From NCBI GenBank assembly GCA_963573305.1, contig OY754338.1, positions 22,132,192 through 22,196,191 on the forward strand: DNA of 64,000 nucleotides, written 5' to 3'. The notes below the pieces were generated by a model that searched no databases, was not told the origin of the DNA, and saw only the letters and a list, made by a program, of their open reading frames with translations. Source of the DNA: Pyrrhosoma nymphula. Its lineage: Eukaryota > Arthropoda > Insecta > Odonata > Coenagrionidae. This document shows positions 23,042 through 32,922 of the stretch, piece after piece; the first letter of the stretch is position 1; every line of letters begins with the position of its first letter. The translations under genes were made by a program, and so were the position numbers.

Positions 23042-25221
23042 TTATGTTATACCGGTTTCGCGCCTTCCGGTGGAGGTGTGTCGTGATTGTTCGGTACTAT
23101 TGAAGAGCCGTTTCCAAGCGGTGGCGAGTGTGTAGCCGTCCTCTCGGTTGAAATTTTGCGGTGTTTTTGCTATCTCTATTGACTCCCGTATGATTCTAGG
23201 GAAATAGTGGGCTTCTCTTTTCAATAATACTGTGGTGTCAAAATTTATGTCATGCGTTGGCTCACTCCACTGATGTTCCGCGACCGCCGACTGGCGAAGT
23301 TGTCCGTTTTTCACGGCCCTCTTATGCTCTTGGAGCCGGTATTTTAGTGCTCTTGAAGTCTGGCCGATGTAGGAATTACCGCAGCTATCTTTTATTTGGT
23401 ATATTCCACCAAATATGTCTTCCAGGAGGTCATCCTTGGAGTTGAGGAGGATGTCTGCCGTTTTTCTGACGCACTTAAACCTCGTCATGACGTTGTGTTT
23501 GCGAAGAGCTCTTACGATTTTTTCTGTGGTTCCGGCGACGTACGGCAGGATAGCATATGCCTTTGGTTTTTCCTTAGGGCTCTCCTCGGCGGTCCTTTGA
23601 AGGGCCAACTGTTTCCTCTGGTCGCCATTTTTTATTATCTTTAGGACTGTTTCTCGACGGAAGCCATTCATCTGAAAGGTTTTCAGGAGATGCTGTTTTT
23701 CTTTGGCTATGGAAGCAGCATCAGATAGAGTGCGAGCTTGGTGAAACAGGGTCTTTATAACAGCGTTCTTCTGCTGAGGGTGATGATGGGAGTCTGCGTG
23801 GAGATATCGGTCAGTATGTGTCTTTTTCCGGAAAACGGAATGTCCTAAAGACCCATTTTCTTTCTTCTCAGCCAGAACGTCCAGGAAAGGCTGGCAGTTG
23901 TTAGTTTCCATTTCCATGGTGAAGATTATGGCGGCGTTTTGTCCATTAAGGTGTTCTAGGAACTTCTGCAATTCACCTAATCCATGGGACCATATCACAA
24001 ACGTGTTGTCCACATACCTCACAAAGAGTTTTGGCTTTTTGCTGTATGACTGCAGGGCTTTACGTTCTATATCTTCCATGAATAAGTTGGCGATTACTGG
24101 AGAAAGAGGGGATCCCATGACGGCGCCTTTCGTTTGTCTGTAGAACTTCCCATTCCAGAGGAAATAGGCGTTTTTAGACAAAATTCTACCATATTCGGGA
24201 CGTCTCCTGGGAGGCACTCCGTTGTGAGCGACTTGATGATTTCCACAGCTTCTTCGATGGGGATGTTGGTGAAGAGAGAGGTTACATCAAAACTCACTAA
24301 GATGTCTTCCTTGCCTATTTTTGCCTTTTTGATAATCTCAATGGAGTGGGCGGAGTTCCAGACGTATGTTGATGTCTTTCCGGAGAAAGGCAACAGTTCA
24401 CGGGCCAAATATTTCGCGAATTTGTGGGTTGGTGATTCTATGGCGCTCACGATGGGTCGTAGAGGTATTCCTTCCTTGTGGATTTTTGGTAAACCATAAT
24501 ATCTTGGCGGTTTAGGAGCCGATTCGATGATCCACCGTCTCTCTTCTTGTGGGATAGATGACTGACTGATGGTGTGTTTCGTCTCTTGTTGGATTTTAGT
24601 GGTGGGGTCTGATTTAACTTCGTGGTACGCGTCGTCATCCAGAAGATTGCGTATTTTTTTATCGTAGTCTTCTTTCATCATGACCACAGTTGCGTTCCCC
24701 TTGTCCGCCGGTGTGATTAGAATGTCTTCATTTGCCCGGAGTTCTTTTAAGGCTCTTTTCTCGTCTCGAGTGATGTTAGTTTTGGGAGTTCTCCCCTTGA
24801 GTAGGATACGGCTGACATCTTCTCGGAGTTCATCAGCCTCTTGTTTAGGTAGCTTGCGGACGGCGTGTTCTACTTCCGTCACTAGTTCTTCTTTTGGTAA
24901 CCTTGAGGGTGCGACGGCGAAGTTCAGCCCCTTGGAAAGTACGCTGATGGTTGCGTCGCTCATGTGAAGGTCGGTTAGGTTCACAACCATCCGGTCCTTT
25001 TCAGGGCCATGAGACTCCTGTTCCGGGTGTTGATGACTGTGAAGATGTTCAAACTTTTTTAACTGCTTGTCTTTAGTCAAGTTGAATGCTGTCATGGAAG
25101 AATTCCACGAAATTCTATCCAATGTCTCCCAATCCGTGATGTTCAAGATTGCACTAAGCTCCAAATGTAAATCGTAGAGCTTCTGATTGCATTCTTGGAT
25201 GGTCCATCTCGTGTACTGCAT
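23042..25221 (-). pseudogene. PLE A polyprotein: reverse transcriptase plus GIY-YIG endonuclease
   Basis: Two overlapping frames (25221-24094, then 24217-23042) make one protein of about 760 residues with a single frameshift near 24150. The RT has YYGLPKIHKEG, then LRPIVSA, SFDVTSLFTNIP (motif A), GAVMGSPLSPVIANLFME (motif B) and RYVDNTFVIW (motif C). The last is YVDN, where YVDD is usual. The C-terminal GIY-YIG nuclease shows GGIYQIK, then SYIGQTSRALKYRLQEHKR, including the conserved Arg and the E-H pair. This layout is diagnostic of endonuclease-positive Penelope-like elements, which use the nuclease in insertion. The near-full length suggests a fairly recent copy. Confidence 0.92.
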
Positions 25222-25930
25222 TTAATCTCAGGAGTCCTGTGCTGGCTCGGCGAAGAATTCGCTGGGCTTTCCTTGACTGGATGTGATGTTTGATGTTTTA
25301 TTGAGTATTCTCTTGCATTTCGATATGCTCTAATTGAGTTAAAAATTAAAATATTTGTGAATTTGTTTGAAAAAAAATAAATAAAAATTAATTTATCACT
25401 TTTAATTTATAATTATATTACTCTAGATGGTTTTGCGTAAGATGAATCAACCTGAAGACAATAAAAAAAAACTTTATCTTTTGGAAAAAATTGACCCCAC
25501 AACCGCCTAGCGTGACCATATGGTCACGCCCCATAACTCTGTAGTTTTGAATCCTATGCAGATAAAACTGTGTGATAATAGCATTTAACTGCTCTTAATA
25601 CTCATATGTAAAAATCAAGAAGATTGGACAAAAAAAAATTCCTCGGCATTAATCCAACGCTGCTGAATGGTACTTCTTCGACTGTGGGTAAGAGGCCACA
25701 ATGGTCTCCCATTACATATGCTACCGCAAGGTTAAATATGTCTGACAGGAAAGAAAAAATAAGATATATCCATATATGCAAGATAACGATTCAAAATTAC
25801 CGCTCCTCCGCATGCAGAGCCACCTCTGCGGCGTAAATACGAACTAGTTAAGGGCTAGTAGCGCCATCCGACGGTGCTGAACGGTATTTCTTAAAACGTG
25901 GAAAACAGCCTACAACGATTTTAACACGCT

Positions 25931-26249
25931 CATTCCTCCCCCTGGTCCAGAGATACCACCACCAAATACCAACGAACTGTGATAAAGTTCTTAGATTCTA
26001 CCCCAAACATTATTATGCCAAATGAAACTTACAAAGTGACAGTGACAAACCCACAAGCCCCCGGATTCTTTGCTCACCTTAAATTAATAAAATAGGTGTT
26101 CTAGTTCAACCCATGGTCTTTGGTGTCTCTGCTCCAACCAAGAAATTAGCAGCCTCATTATTGCTACATGCATCTGTCACATAAATACATAAAAATATTT
26201 AACAGCCACATGACATTATGCATCATTGCTTTATGCCCGGTTTTATTTC
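25931..26249. other. Intronic sequence, nothing recognised
   Basis: No open frames or repeats of note between PLE A and the LINE fragment. Confidence 0.45.
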
Positions 26250-26405
26250 AAATCAGTCACCCAAGACCTCACCCACTCTCACACTTGCCTCAGTATTAAC
26301 ATTCATTCATAACATTCAATAACTGCCCATTCACCACTTTGTCACTTAAAGCCTTCCACAACTTATTTCTATTTACCCTGTCATATGCCTTCTCTACTCA
26401 CAACT
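26250..26405 (-). pseudogene. Short LINE reverse-transcriptase fragment
   Basis: The minus strand reads VEKAYDRVNRNKLWKALS, matching motif A and its following helix in RTE/CR1-type reverse transcriptases, then decays. Too short to place in a family with confidence. Confidence 0.6.
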
Positions 26406-26563
26406 GAGAAATGAATGAGAAAGTACATAGTCTGAACATAAAAAAAGAATAGAAGACAAGCATGGTTCCTGGCTTCTGCTAGACAGTTGTGATCAGTTTA
26501 TGCATTCAATTAGATTTAGCTGTCTTAAAGGAAACATATACAAAGTTTACACTCACAAATTAC

Positions 26564-26791
26564 CTGATATCCCTTATACTTGATCAGTTCCTTCAAGCGG
26601 TCCACAATAAAGAAATGTTTATCCTTGTCATAGTAACCAATATCCCCGGAGTGAAGCCATCCATCTTTGTCAATCATGTTGGCAGTGGCATCAGGATTGT
26701 CCTTATATCCCTTCATTGTGAGGGCACTCCGAAAGCATAGTTCACCTTCTTTGTAAGGTCCAAGGGCTTTTCCTGTCTCCAAGTCAAAAAC
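26564..26791 (-). CDS. Acyl-CoA synthetase (luciferase/4CL-like), fifth exon in window
   Basis: Encodes the end of the large N-terminal domain and the hinge. It begins VFDLETGKALG and continues with GELCFRSALTMKGY, DKDGWLHSGDIGYYDKD (the ATP-binding Asp motif) and HFFIVDRLKELIKYKGYQ (hinge Arg/Lys). The acceptor AG is at 26793-26792 and the donor GTAATT starts at 26563. The exon is 228 bp, phase 0 at both ends. A notable departure is RSALTMKGY where the family usually has R-G-P-x-x-M-x-G-Y: the Gly-Pro pair has become Ser-Ala. Otherwise the exon is fully conserved, so the gene appears to be under selection. Confidence 0.95.
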
Positions 26792-27623
26792 CTATGCAAG
26801 GACATAAAATTCTTTGGAAAAAGTCTTGGATTTTGGTCATGAGGATATCAACAAGGTCACATTATAATTCAATCAAACATCCTCATGGATTGGAGATCAT
26901 TTAAACTGAAGATTTATTTTTAAGATAAATGAGGTGAGGAATAGGTGTATGGTAAAAATTAGGGATGAGTCAATTCCACTTTTTTCAATTTCGGTTCTTT
27001 CAAATCGATTCTGATTCCATCAATTCTTATTCCTAATAACAGGTGGGATATTGATATACCAGTAGCATACGACTATTATTTAAATTCTAGTACTGACTGG
27101 AATAAAATAACAGGATCGGGTCATTCCATGCCAAATCATCACAGAAAAGTGGACTTTTCAACCCGACCATCTCAGATTTACTTGAAATTTGGTAGGAAGT
27201 AAAAGTATGTGAAGTAGTACTCAAACACAAAATTTTAGCCCTCAGCTATTCACAATACTCATACAGCAGGGTTGCAAACATGACAAAAAATGCAAAATAT
27301 TCCCTCACATGCTCTACAAAAATAAATCATTACTTAGCTTCTAATTGTGATAGAACCTTCATGTTGGTCTTATTTTAAGGCTAAAGGAACATGGTTTCCA
27401 TTAAAAATAGTTAGATTTTAAAATACTGTTATTTTTATTCCGAGGTCACAATATGTGACCTTTGACCTGGATTATCTAAAAAAATGTATCTTGAATTTTA
27501 TTGGGAAAAAGATATGTTAAACAGTTAAATGCATTCTATCTTTGGTATAAATTTCATTTTGGGATGGCTTTGGGAACGGGAGTAAAAAAAAATTATTTAT
27601 GAGTGTAAATAATGGTGTGCTCC

Positions 27624-28512
27624 ATAGGCGTGCGCAGACCTTTTTATTAGGTGGTGCCTGGAATTTTGTTGATCATAAAAACTAGCAGGTAAAAATTGTA
27701 TCAAAGAAATTTGGATCATGTTTGCAAAAATGAATAATAACAGTTGAGAAAACAACATTAGGGTAATAAAAATAAAAATGTATGTACGTATGTTTCGCAA
27801 AGAAATGTCTTAAAAGTTTTGTGAGTATGAAACCAAACACACTATCAATCTTAACCTAATTGATACAAAATCAAACTTAATAAACTTGCTTTTGAGCAAC
27901 ACTCTCCTCTCACCGGGAATAAGAACTCTTCAATGGTATCCATATAGTTAACATTTATTGCACTGTCTTGCTCTATGAATGGTTTTTTGAGGCACTCCCG
28001 GTGATCTTGAGACGTTGTCGTGCTTAGTTTACTCTTGACAATTGCTAAATTGGAAAAACGCCTTTACACAACTGGCACTGGTTACAAGTATTACTGAGAA
28101 AATTTCAAAGCACATTGGAACTCAAACAACAATTTTGATCTGTTGTCAAGGAGTAACCACTTATTTAAAGCGGTTCTTGTAGCACCTAAAGATAAAAGCG
28201 ACGAATGAAGTTATTCTGCTTTGTTATTGTATAGCCTATGTAAATGCTTATTGAATAATTTACTCTTAACACGCCACCGCAAATGCACTCCTCAGTTGTT
28301 TACTTCTGCAAACGCTTGGTACAATGTACAAAATGCAAAACTTTATTTGCACTTCCAGTCAGCCAGCTACAGTGAATTTTAAATGCTGGTTGTCAATAAG
28401 ACAGAGGGAAAAACACAAGTATTTGATTTAATTTACCAGTTTATGTTTCATCTAATTATTTACTGGCCGGTGGTGCCGGTGCACCACCGGCACCACCCGT
28501 GCACCAAACATG
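27624..28512. mobile_element. hAT/MITE-like insertion (CATAGGCGTGCGCA ends)
   Basis: The left end CATAGGCGTGCGCAGACC with downstream GGTGGTGCCTGG is mirrored loosely by CCGGCACCACCCGTGCACC at the right end. The left end resembles hAT-derived MITEs that I know from arthropods. The right TIR is degenerate and no target duplication was found. Confidence 0.4.
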
Positions 28513-28754
28513 CATCACACAAATTCAAACTTGTCTCAAGGGCTCTCTTTCTCTAAGTGTACTGCTAGTCTGGTAAGCAAGCTCAGTCTTGCTTGAGCTT
28601 CTGTGGCGTTCGCAGGTGATTCAAGGGACTAGTGCTTATATGAATTGATAACTTGAAATAGTATGTGGTAATGGATAAGAAGTATATAGAGACACAGTCC
28701 TGCAACCCTTTTGATGTGTAAGGGCACAAGAGGAGTAGAAAAAAATTAAGGAAG

Positions 28755-30413
28755 GTGAAGGTGCTGATGATAGAAAAACTACCATACGTGAATAGAGAAC
28801 AAATGATTTTTGACAACTATAGGAAGAAAATTAACTTAATTAATTATGTTCATGAGGAAGAACCAAGCACATCGGTTGATGAAGAAAGTTATATGGGATT
28901 GGACACATACAGGACTGAAACCGCTGTACAGACATTAAATGAAAGTCTGATTACTGTTGGTGCATCACCTATCAAGAAGAAGAGAATGAAGGAAGAGCCA
29001 TACTGCAGAAAGAAAACTATTAAAATTGTGAAAGTTGTAAAAGAGAAGATATTTCACATTCCAGCTGAAGAACCTGTGCCTGACAACGATGGTTGTGATG
29101 TTATACTGCAACAACTAAAATAAAAGTTTGAAGAAAGCATTATGAAAAGTGAAAAGTTACAATTTTGACCCTCCTTTCTAAACACTGGAGTATCATAAGA
29201 ATAGAGCAAGAATTTCCTCTTGCAAGTAACAACATGATATGTAAAGCTAAGCAATTAGTAAAAGAACAAGGGATTTTGTCAACACCAAATCCTAAACCAG
29301 GAAGGATCTTGGATCCAGATGTTGCTCAGACTGTGAAGAACATTTACTGCAATGATGATGTCAGCAGAATTATGCCTGGCAAGAAAGACTATGAGTGTTA
29401 GAATGGGTGGTATGAAAGAACACACAGAAAAGAGGCTAATTTTAAATAACCTTGCAGAAGTGCATATTCATTTCAAACAGTCATCTCCTGGTGTGAAGAT
29501 TGGCTTTTCAAAATTTGCCTCTCAGCGGCCTAAACATTGTGTTCTTGTTGGAGCAAGTGGTACACACACACTATGTATTTGTTCTTTACATTAGTGTGTG
29601 AAATTATTAATGGATGGGTGTAAATTAAAATGCTAAATGAAGACCAAAGTATTAATTTGTCCACGTATAACCACTATCTGGCAAATATGATGAGCAATCC
29701 ACCCAAAGTACAGTGTTGGTTCCAACAATGTGGTGAATGTGCAGGATCTAATAATGTTAAGACAATATTGGAAAATGTACTAGAAGACAATGTTATAGAA
29801 AATATTAACTTCAAACAGTGGATTACATCACAAATATGCATACTGATCAAATTATGACTCCAAGACAATGGTTTGTCTAGGCGACGGACAATATGAAGAA
29901 TGTGACCTTTGCTTATGTGTGTCAAAAAGAAATAATGGAAATTGGGAGGATGCTACACAGACGACATGAAGAAGCAAGACCAATACCTGGAACTCAAACA
30001 TTTCATACTTTCATTCCAGGAATAAGAAATGAATTAATAATAAAGAAGTTTTCAACAGACACTACCTGTGAAGTGCCGGAAACAAATATCCCACAAGAAA
30101 CATCGTCTTTGGAGGAAATAAAAGGTTTTGTGACTTAAGTGTCTTTAGTGATGCCTGGTGATTAGGCTGTGTCATGAGTGTGAATGTACCCTCACAGGAA
30201 TTTTTGATCAGTTTCCTACATTCCAAAGGGCCATCACCATCATATGTGTATCCTCACCAGCCAGAAATACTTAATATTCCAAGTGAACAAGTTCTTGCTA
30301 AGGTCGATCCACGTACTGCAACTGGGCGAACTTATACATTAACAGCTTTGGACACTCAAAGTTCAGAAGAAGCACTTAAGAGGAGGAGGCACGAACTAGT
30401 ATTACTTATGTGA
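28755..30413 (+). pseudogene. Uncharacterised invertebrate gene family member (transposon-borne), broken
   Basis: Several consecutive plus-strand frames form one decayed gene. The N-terminal part (28755-29120) is charged. Next comes LLSKHWSIIRIEQEF, then AKQLVKEQGILSTPNPKPG (an HTH-like helix pair), a DDVSRIMPGKKDY segment, GVKIGFSKFASQRPKHC followed by VGASGTHTLCICSLH (Cys/His-rich), a C-x2-C-x-G region near 29725 and a tail with GPSPSYVYPHQPEILNIPSEQ and KVDPRTATGRTYTL. I recall this order from unnamed proteins abundant in insect and cnidarian genomes, with no established function that I can cite. Stops and shifts occur near 29120, 29400, 29590 and 29860. Its place between inverted repeats suggests a role in the element's own life cycle. 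Confidence 0.6.
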
Positions 30414-30780
30414 AATTTGATTATATATTTTCCTGAGTGTTGTATAGAACATTAAATTTCATTCTTCTATCTGGTAATTTCCATTAATAAATGCTAAGTT
30501 ATTTCATTGAATGTGAAGTATGATGTTTTCATGATATTTTTTACTCCCGTTCCCAAAGCCATCCCAAAATGAAATTTATACCAAAGATAGAATGCATTTA
30601 ACTGTTTAACATATCTTTTTCCCAATAAAATTCAAGATACATTTTTTTAGATAATCCAGGTCAAAGGTCACATATTGTGACAATGGATATATGTACATCA
30701 TGTACAGTGTAACATAATTCACTAATAATTATATATCTATCTTTTTAACTTTCAAAGAATTCATTCACACTATAACATGA

Positions 30781-31626
30781 CTAATCTAGTAAGTGGGTCT
30801 TCAGTCTCAAGCTAAAACTATTTGTGTTTTCTACATCCTTAAATTTCTTAGGTAGATGATTGTAAAGGCATGTGCCCATTGCCCAAGGACCATTCAATGT
30901 AAGTGAGCACGAGTGGTGATCAACATGTATGTCCAGTTTTTTTCTAGTGTCATATACATGAATATCCTGATTTTTTACCACTTGGTCCATGTTTTGTTTC
31001 ATAAAAACAATCACATTGTAAATGTAAACACACGTTTATTGAATAGAGGTTTGCAGTGATCTCTGCTCTTGCCATTCGCCTAATACATATCTAACTGCTC
31101 TTTTCTGTAAGAGAAGAACATCTTTGCTATGGCTCCTATTGCCCCAGAAAATTAAGCCATATGTTATTCTTGATTGGAATAAGGTAGACAGTTTTCAAAA
31201 TTTTCATACTTACTTTACATATAAGTTGTTTAAGGAGATAGCAAATGGAAGTCAGTTTTCCTATCAAAATACTAATGTGATTATTCCAAGTTATTTGACT
31301 GTCAATATGAAGACCTAAAAACTAACTGAATTTACTTGTTGCATTGATTTTTCATTTATTCTTACTAGCATACTTTCTGTTGGAGGCCTTTTGGTGGTTG
31401 AGTAATTAATCATAACAGATTTATCCACATTTATCTTCTGAGCATTATTTTCACACCATTTGGTGACATCCTGTACAACCAGCTTAGCTAGATCAAGAGA
31501 GCTATTTTTTTAAATACTTGACACGATAAAGTTTGTGTCATCAGCAAAGATTGATGATTGTACCTGCTCAATTTGCTTATTGGCAACGTCATTTATGAAT
31601 ACAATGAAAAGGAAAGGGCCAAGAAT
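30781..31626 (-). pseudogene. LINE ORF2: RT motifs B and C and C-terminal region
   Basis: From the insertion point at 31626 the minus strand continues with L-G-P-F-L-F-I-V-F-I-N-D (end of motif B), SSIFADDTNFIVSS (motif C, FADD), a thumb region, YGLIFWGN and LLQKRAVRYV, and ends WAMGTCLYNHLPKKF, then FSLRLKTHLLD and a stop near 30784. Stops and shifts are present throughout. The join with 38172 is in frame when the DNA transposon and one AAT are removed. Confidence 0.85.
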
Positions 31627-32001
31627 TAGTCCAGTCACTTAATGCACAAAAAGGGGCTCGACCTTGCAAAAGGTCATGTATTTCTAACTTTTTAATATTT
31701 TGTTAGGATCTATGCCAACAGTAAAAAACCAAATTTGCAGCTTTGAAAGACCTGTGCAATCTGTGCAGTGCGCAGAAAACTGCGCAAATTTTGCACTTTT
31801 ATTCGTTTTTACTCAATATCTCCTAAAATATTTGCCCTACAGAAAATAATTCTTTGTAGTTATTTAAAGAAGATATATTGTGCTACAATTTAAGCCCAAA
31901 ATAAACTATGTATGTCCAGAACTTTTTGAGAAACAGCTCTTCAAAAAAAGGCAATTTTTTCCAAAAAGTGAAACTTTTTCATTTTGGTCATGTGTCTTGC
32001 C

Positions 32002-32572
32002 TAGAGATGGGAAAATTACCGTAATTTTCATCTGAGGTAAATTACCATGGTAAATTACGGTAATTTTCAAAAATTACCGTAATTTTCCAGTAATTTTCAG
32101 TTTTAAGCATTAAACAGAAAATTTATGGTTAAATAAGAATGCCAATAGCAAAAGGGAGAGGATACGATGTTTAAACCATACATAATGCAACATTAATCTA
32201 TTAGAAATTTTCAAAATTGTAAAAAGAAATACGGAAGCAACACGCAATCTGGCTTTCTTTTGTCAGAGTATGAGAAATTTTAAAGAAGAATATTCGACTA
32301 ATAATTACTCAATAATGTTAAAATTTAAATAAAATATGCCAAAAATGAGTTGTACATGCCTCAATTTAAAATTAAACATGTTGGAAATGTGGACTTGGCT
32401 TAAAAGAACATGTTGGGAATTTATTTGTATGAAAAATTATCTCAAACATGGGTGAATTATCTGGAAAATTACCGAAAATTATGGTAATTTTCAAGGGGAA
32501 CGGTAAATTACGAAAAATACCATGGTAATTTACGAAAATTACCGTGGTAATTTTCAAAGTTGCCCATCTCTA
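32002..32572. mobile_element. hAT-type MITE inside the left TIR arm
   Basis: Ends TAGAGATGGG and CCCATCTCTA. A perfect 8-bp duplication GTCTTGCC lies at 31994-32001 and 32573-32580. The matching right arm (near 37805) carries the uninterrupted GGGCAAGAC sequence, giving an empty site in cis. The interior is made of repeated AAATTACCGTAATTTTC-type units and has no genes. Confidence 0.93.
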
Positions 32573-32922
32573 GTCTTGCCCTATATCGGCAAAAGTAATC
32601 ACCCTACAAGAAAAACTATGAGGACTAAATATATAGTAAATTTATTTAGCTTTAATTTGAGCTGAAAATGACTCTTGTAGGCCCAATAGTTGCTTCAAAT
32701 ATGGCATAAAACAAAATTACGGAAATATGGATTTTGGGAAAAATTAGCGTAAACTGTTTTGAGCACCACAGTAATCAATTATGCAGTAAAAAATACTTTA
32801 GAGGTATATTTAGCATAAGTTGTGTTATTTTTATGATTATTTTGACCCTCCAACGCCGTCCTATGTGCTCTGCACCACGGTTCAGGGTCGTTTAAAATGC
32901 TGCAACCCTTTAAACTTCCCAC

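Larger units (their letters stand above)
22640..25930 (-). mobile_element. Penelope-like element A, nearly full length, with inverted flanking repeats
   Basis: Contains the pol frame at 25221-23042, a 3' region with a hammerhead-like motif, and flanking repeats of about 200 bp. The left copy (22640-22835) is inverted relative to the right flank (about 25660-25925). The shared block includes GCCGCAGAGGTGGCTCTGC and a TATTTAACC end. Read on the minus strand, the right flank shows one complete unit followed by a second partial unit in direct orientation. This agrees with the tandem or inverted pLTR structures known for Penelope-like elements. Confidence 0.8.
27118..30681. mobile_element. Long-TIR DNA element carrying an uncharacterised gene (GASGTHT family)
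   Basis: Inverted arms: 27445-27591 and 30539-30681 are almost identical inverted copies. Each contains the near-palindrome GGTCACAATATGTGACC and the GGAACGGGAGTAAAAA inner end. The left arm probably extends outward to 27118 (GGGTCATTCCATGCCAAATC). The right arm stops abruptly at 30681, where the minus-strand LINE begins, so the right terminus and target duplication are lost. Inside are a hAT-like insertion (about 27624-28512) and the remnants of a plus-strand gene (28755-30413). Confidence 0.65.
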
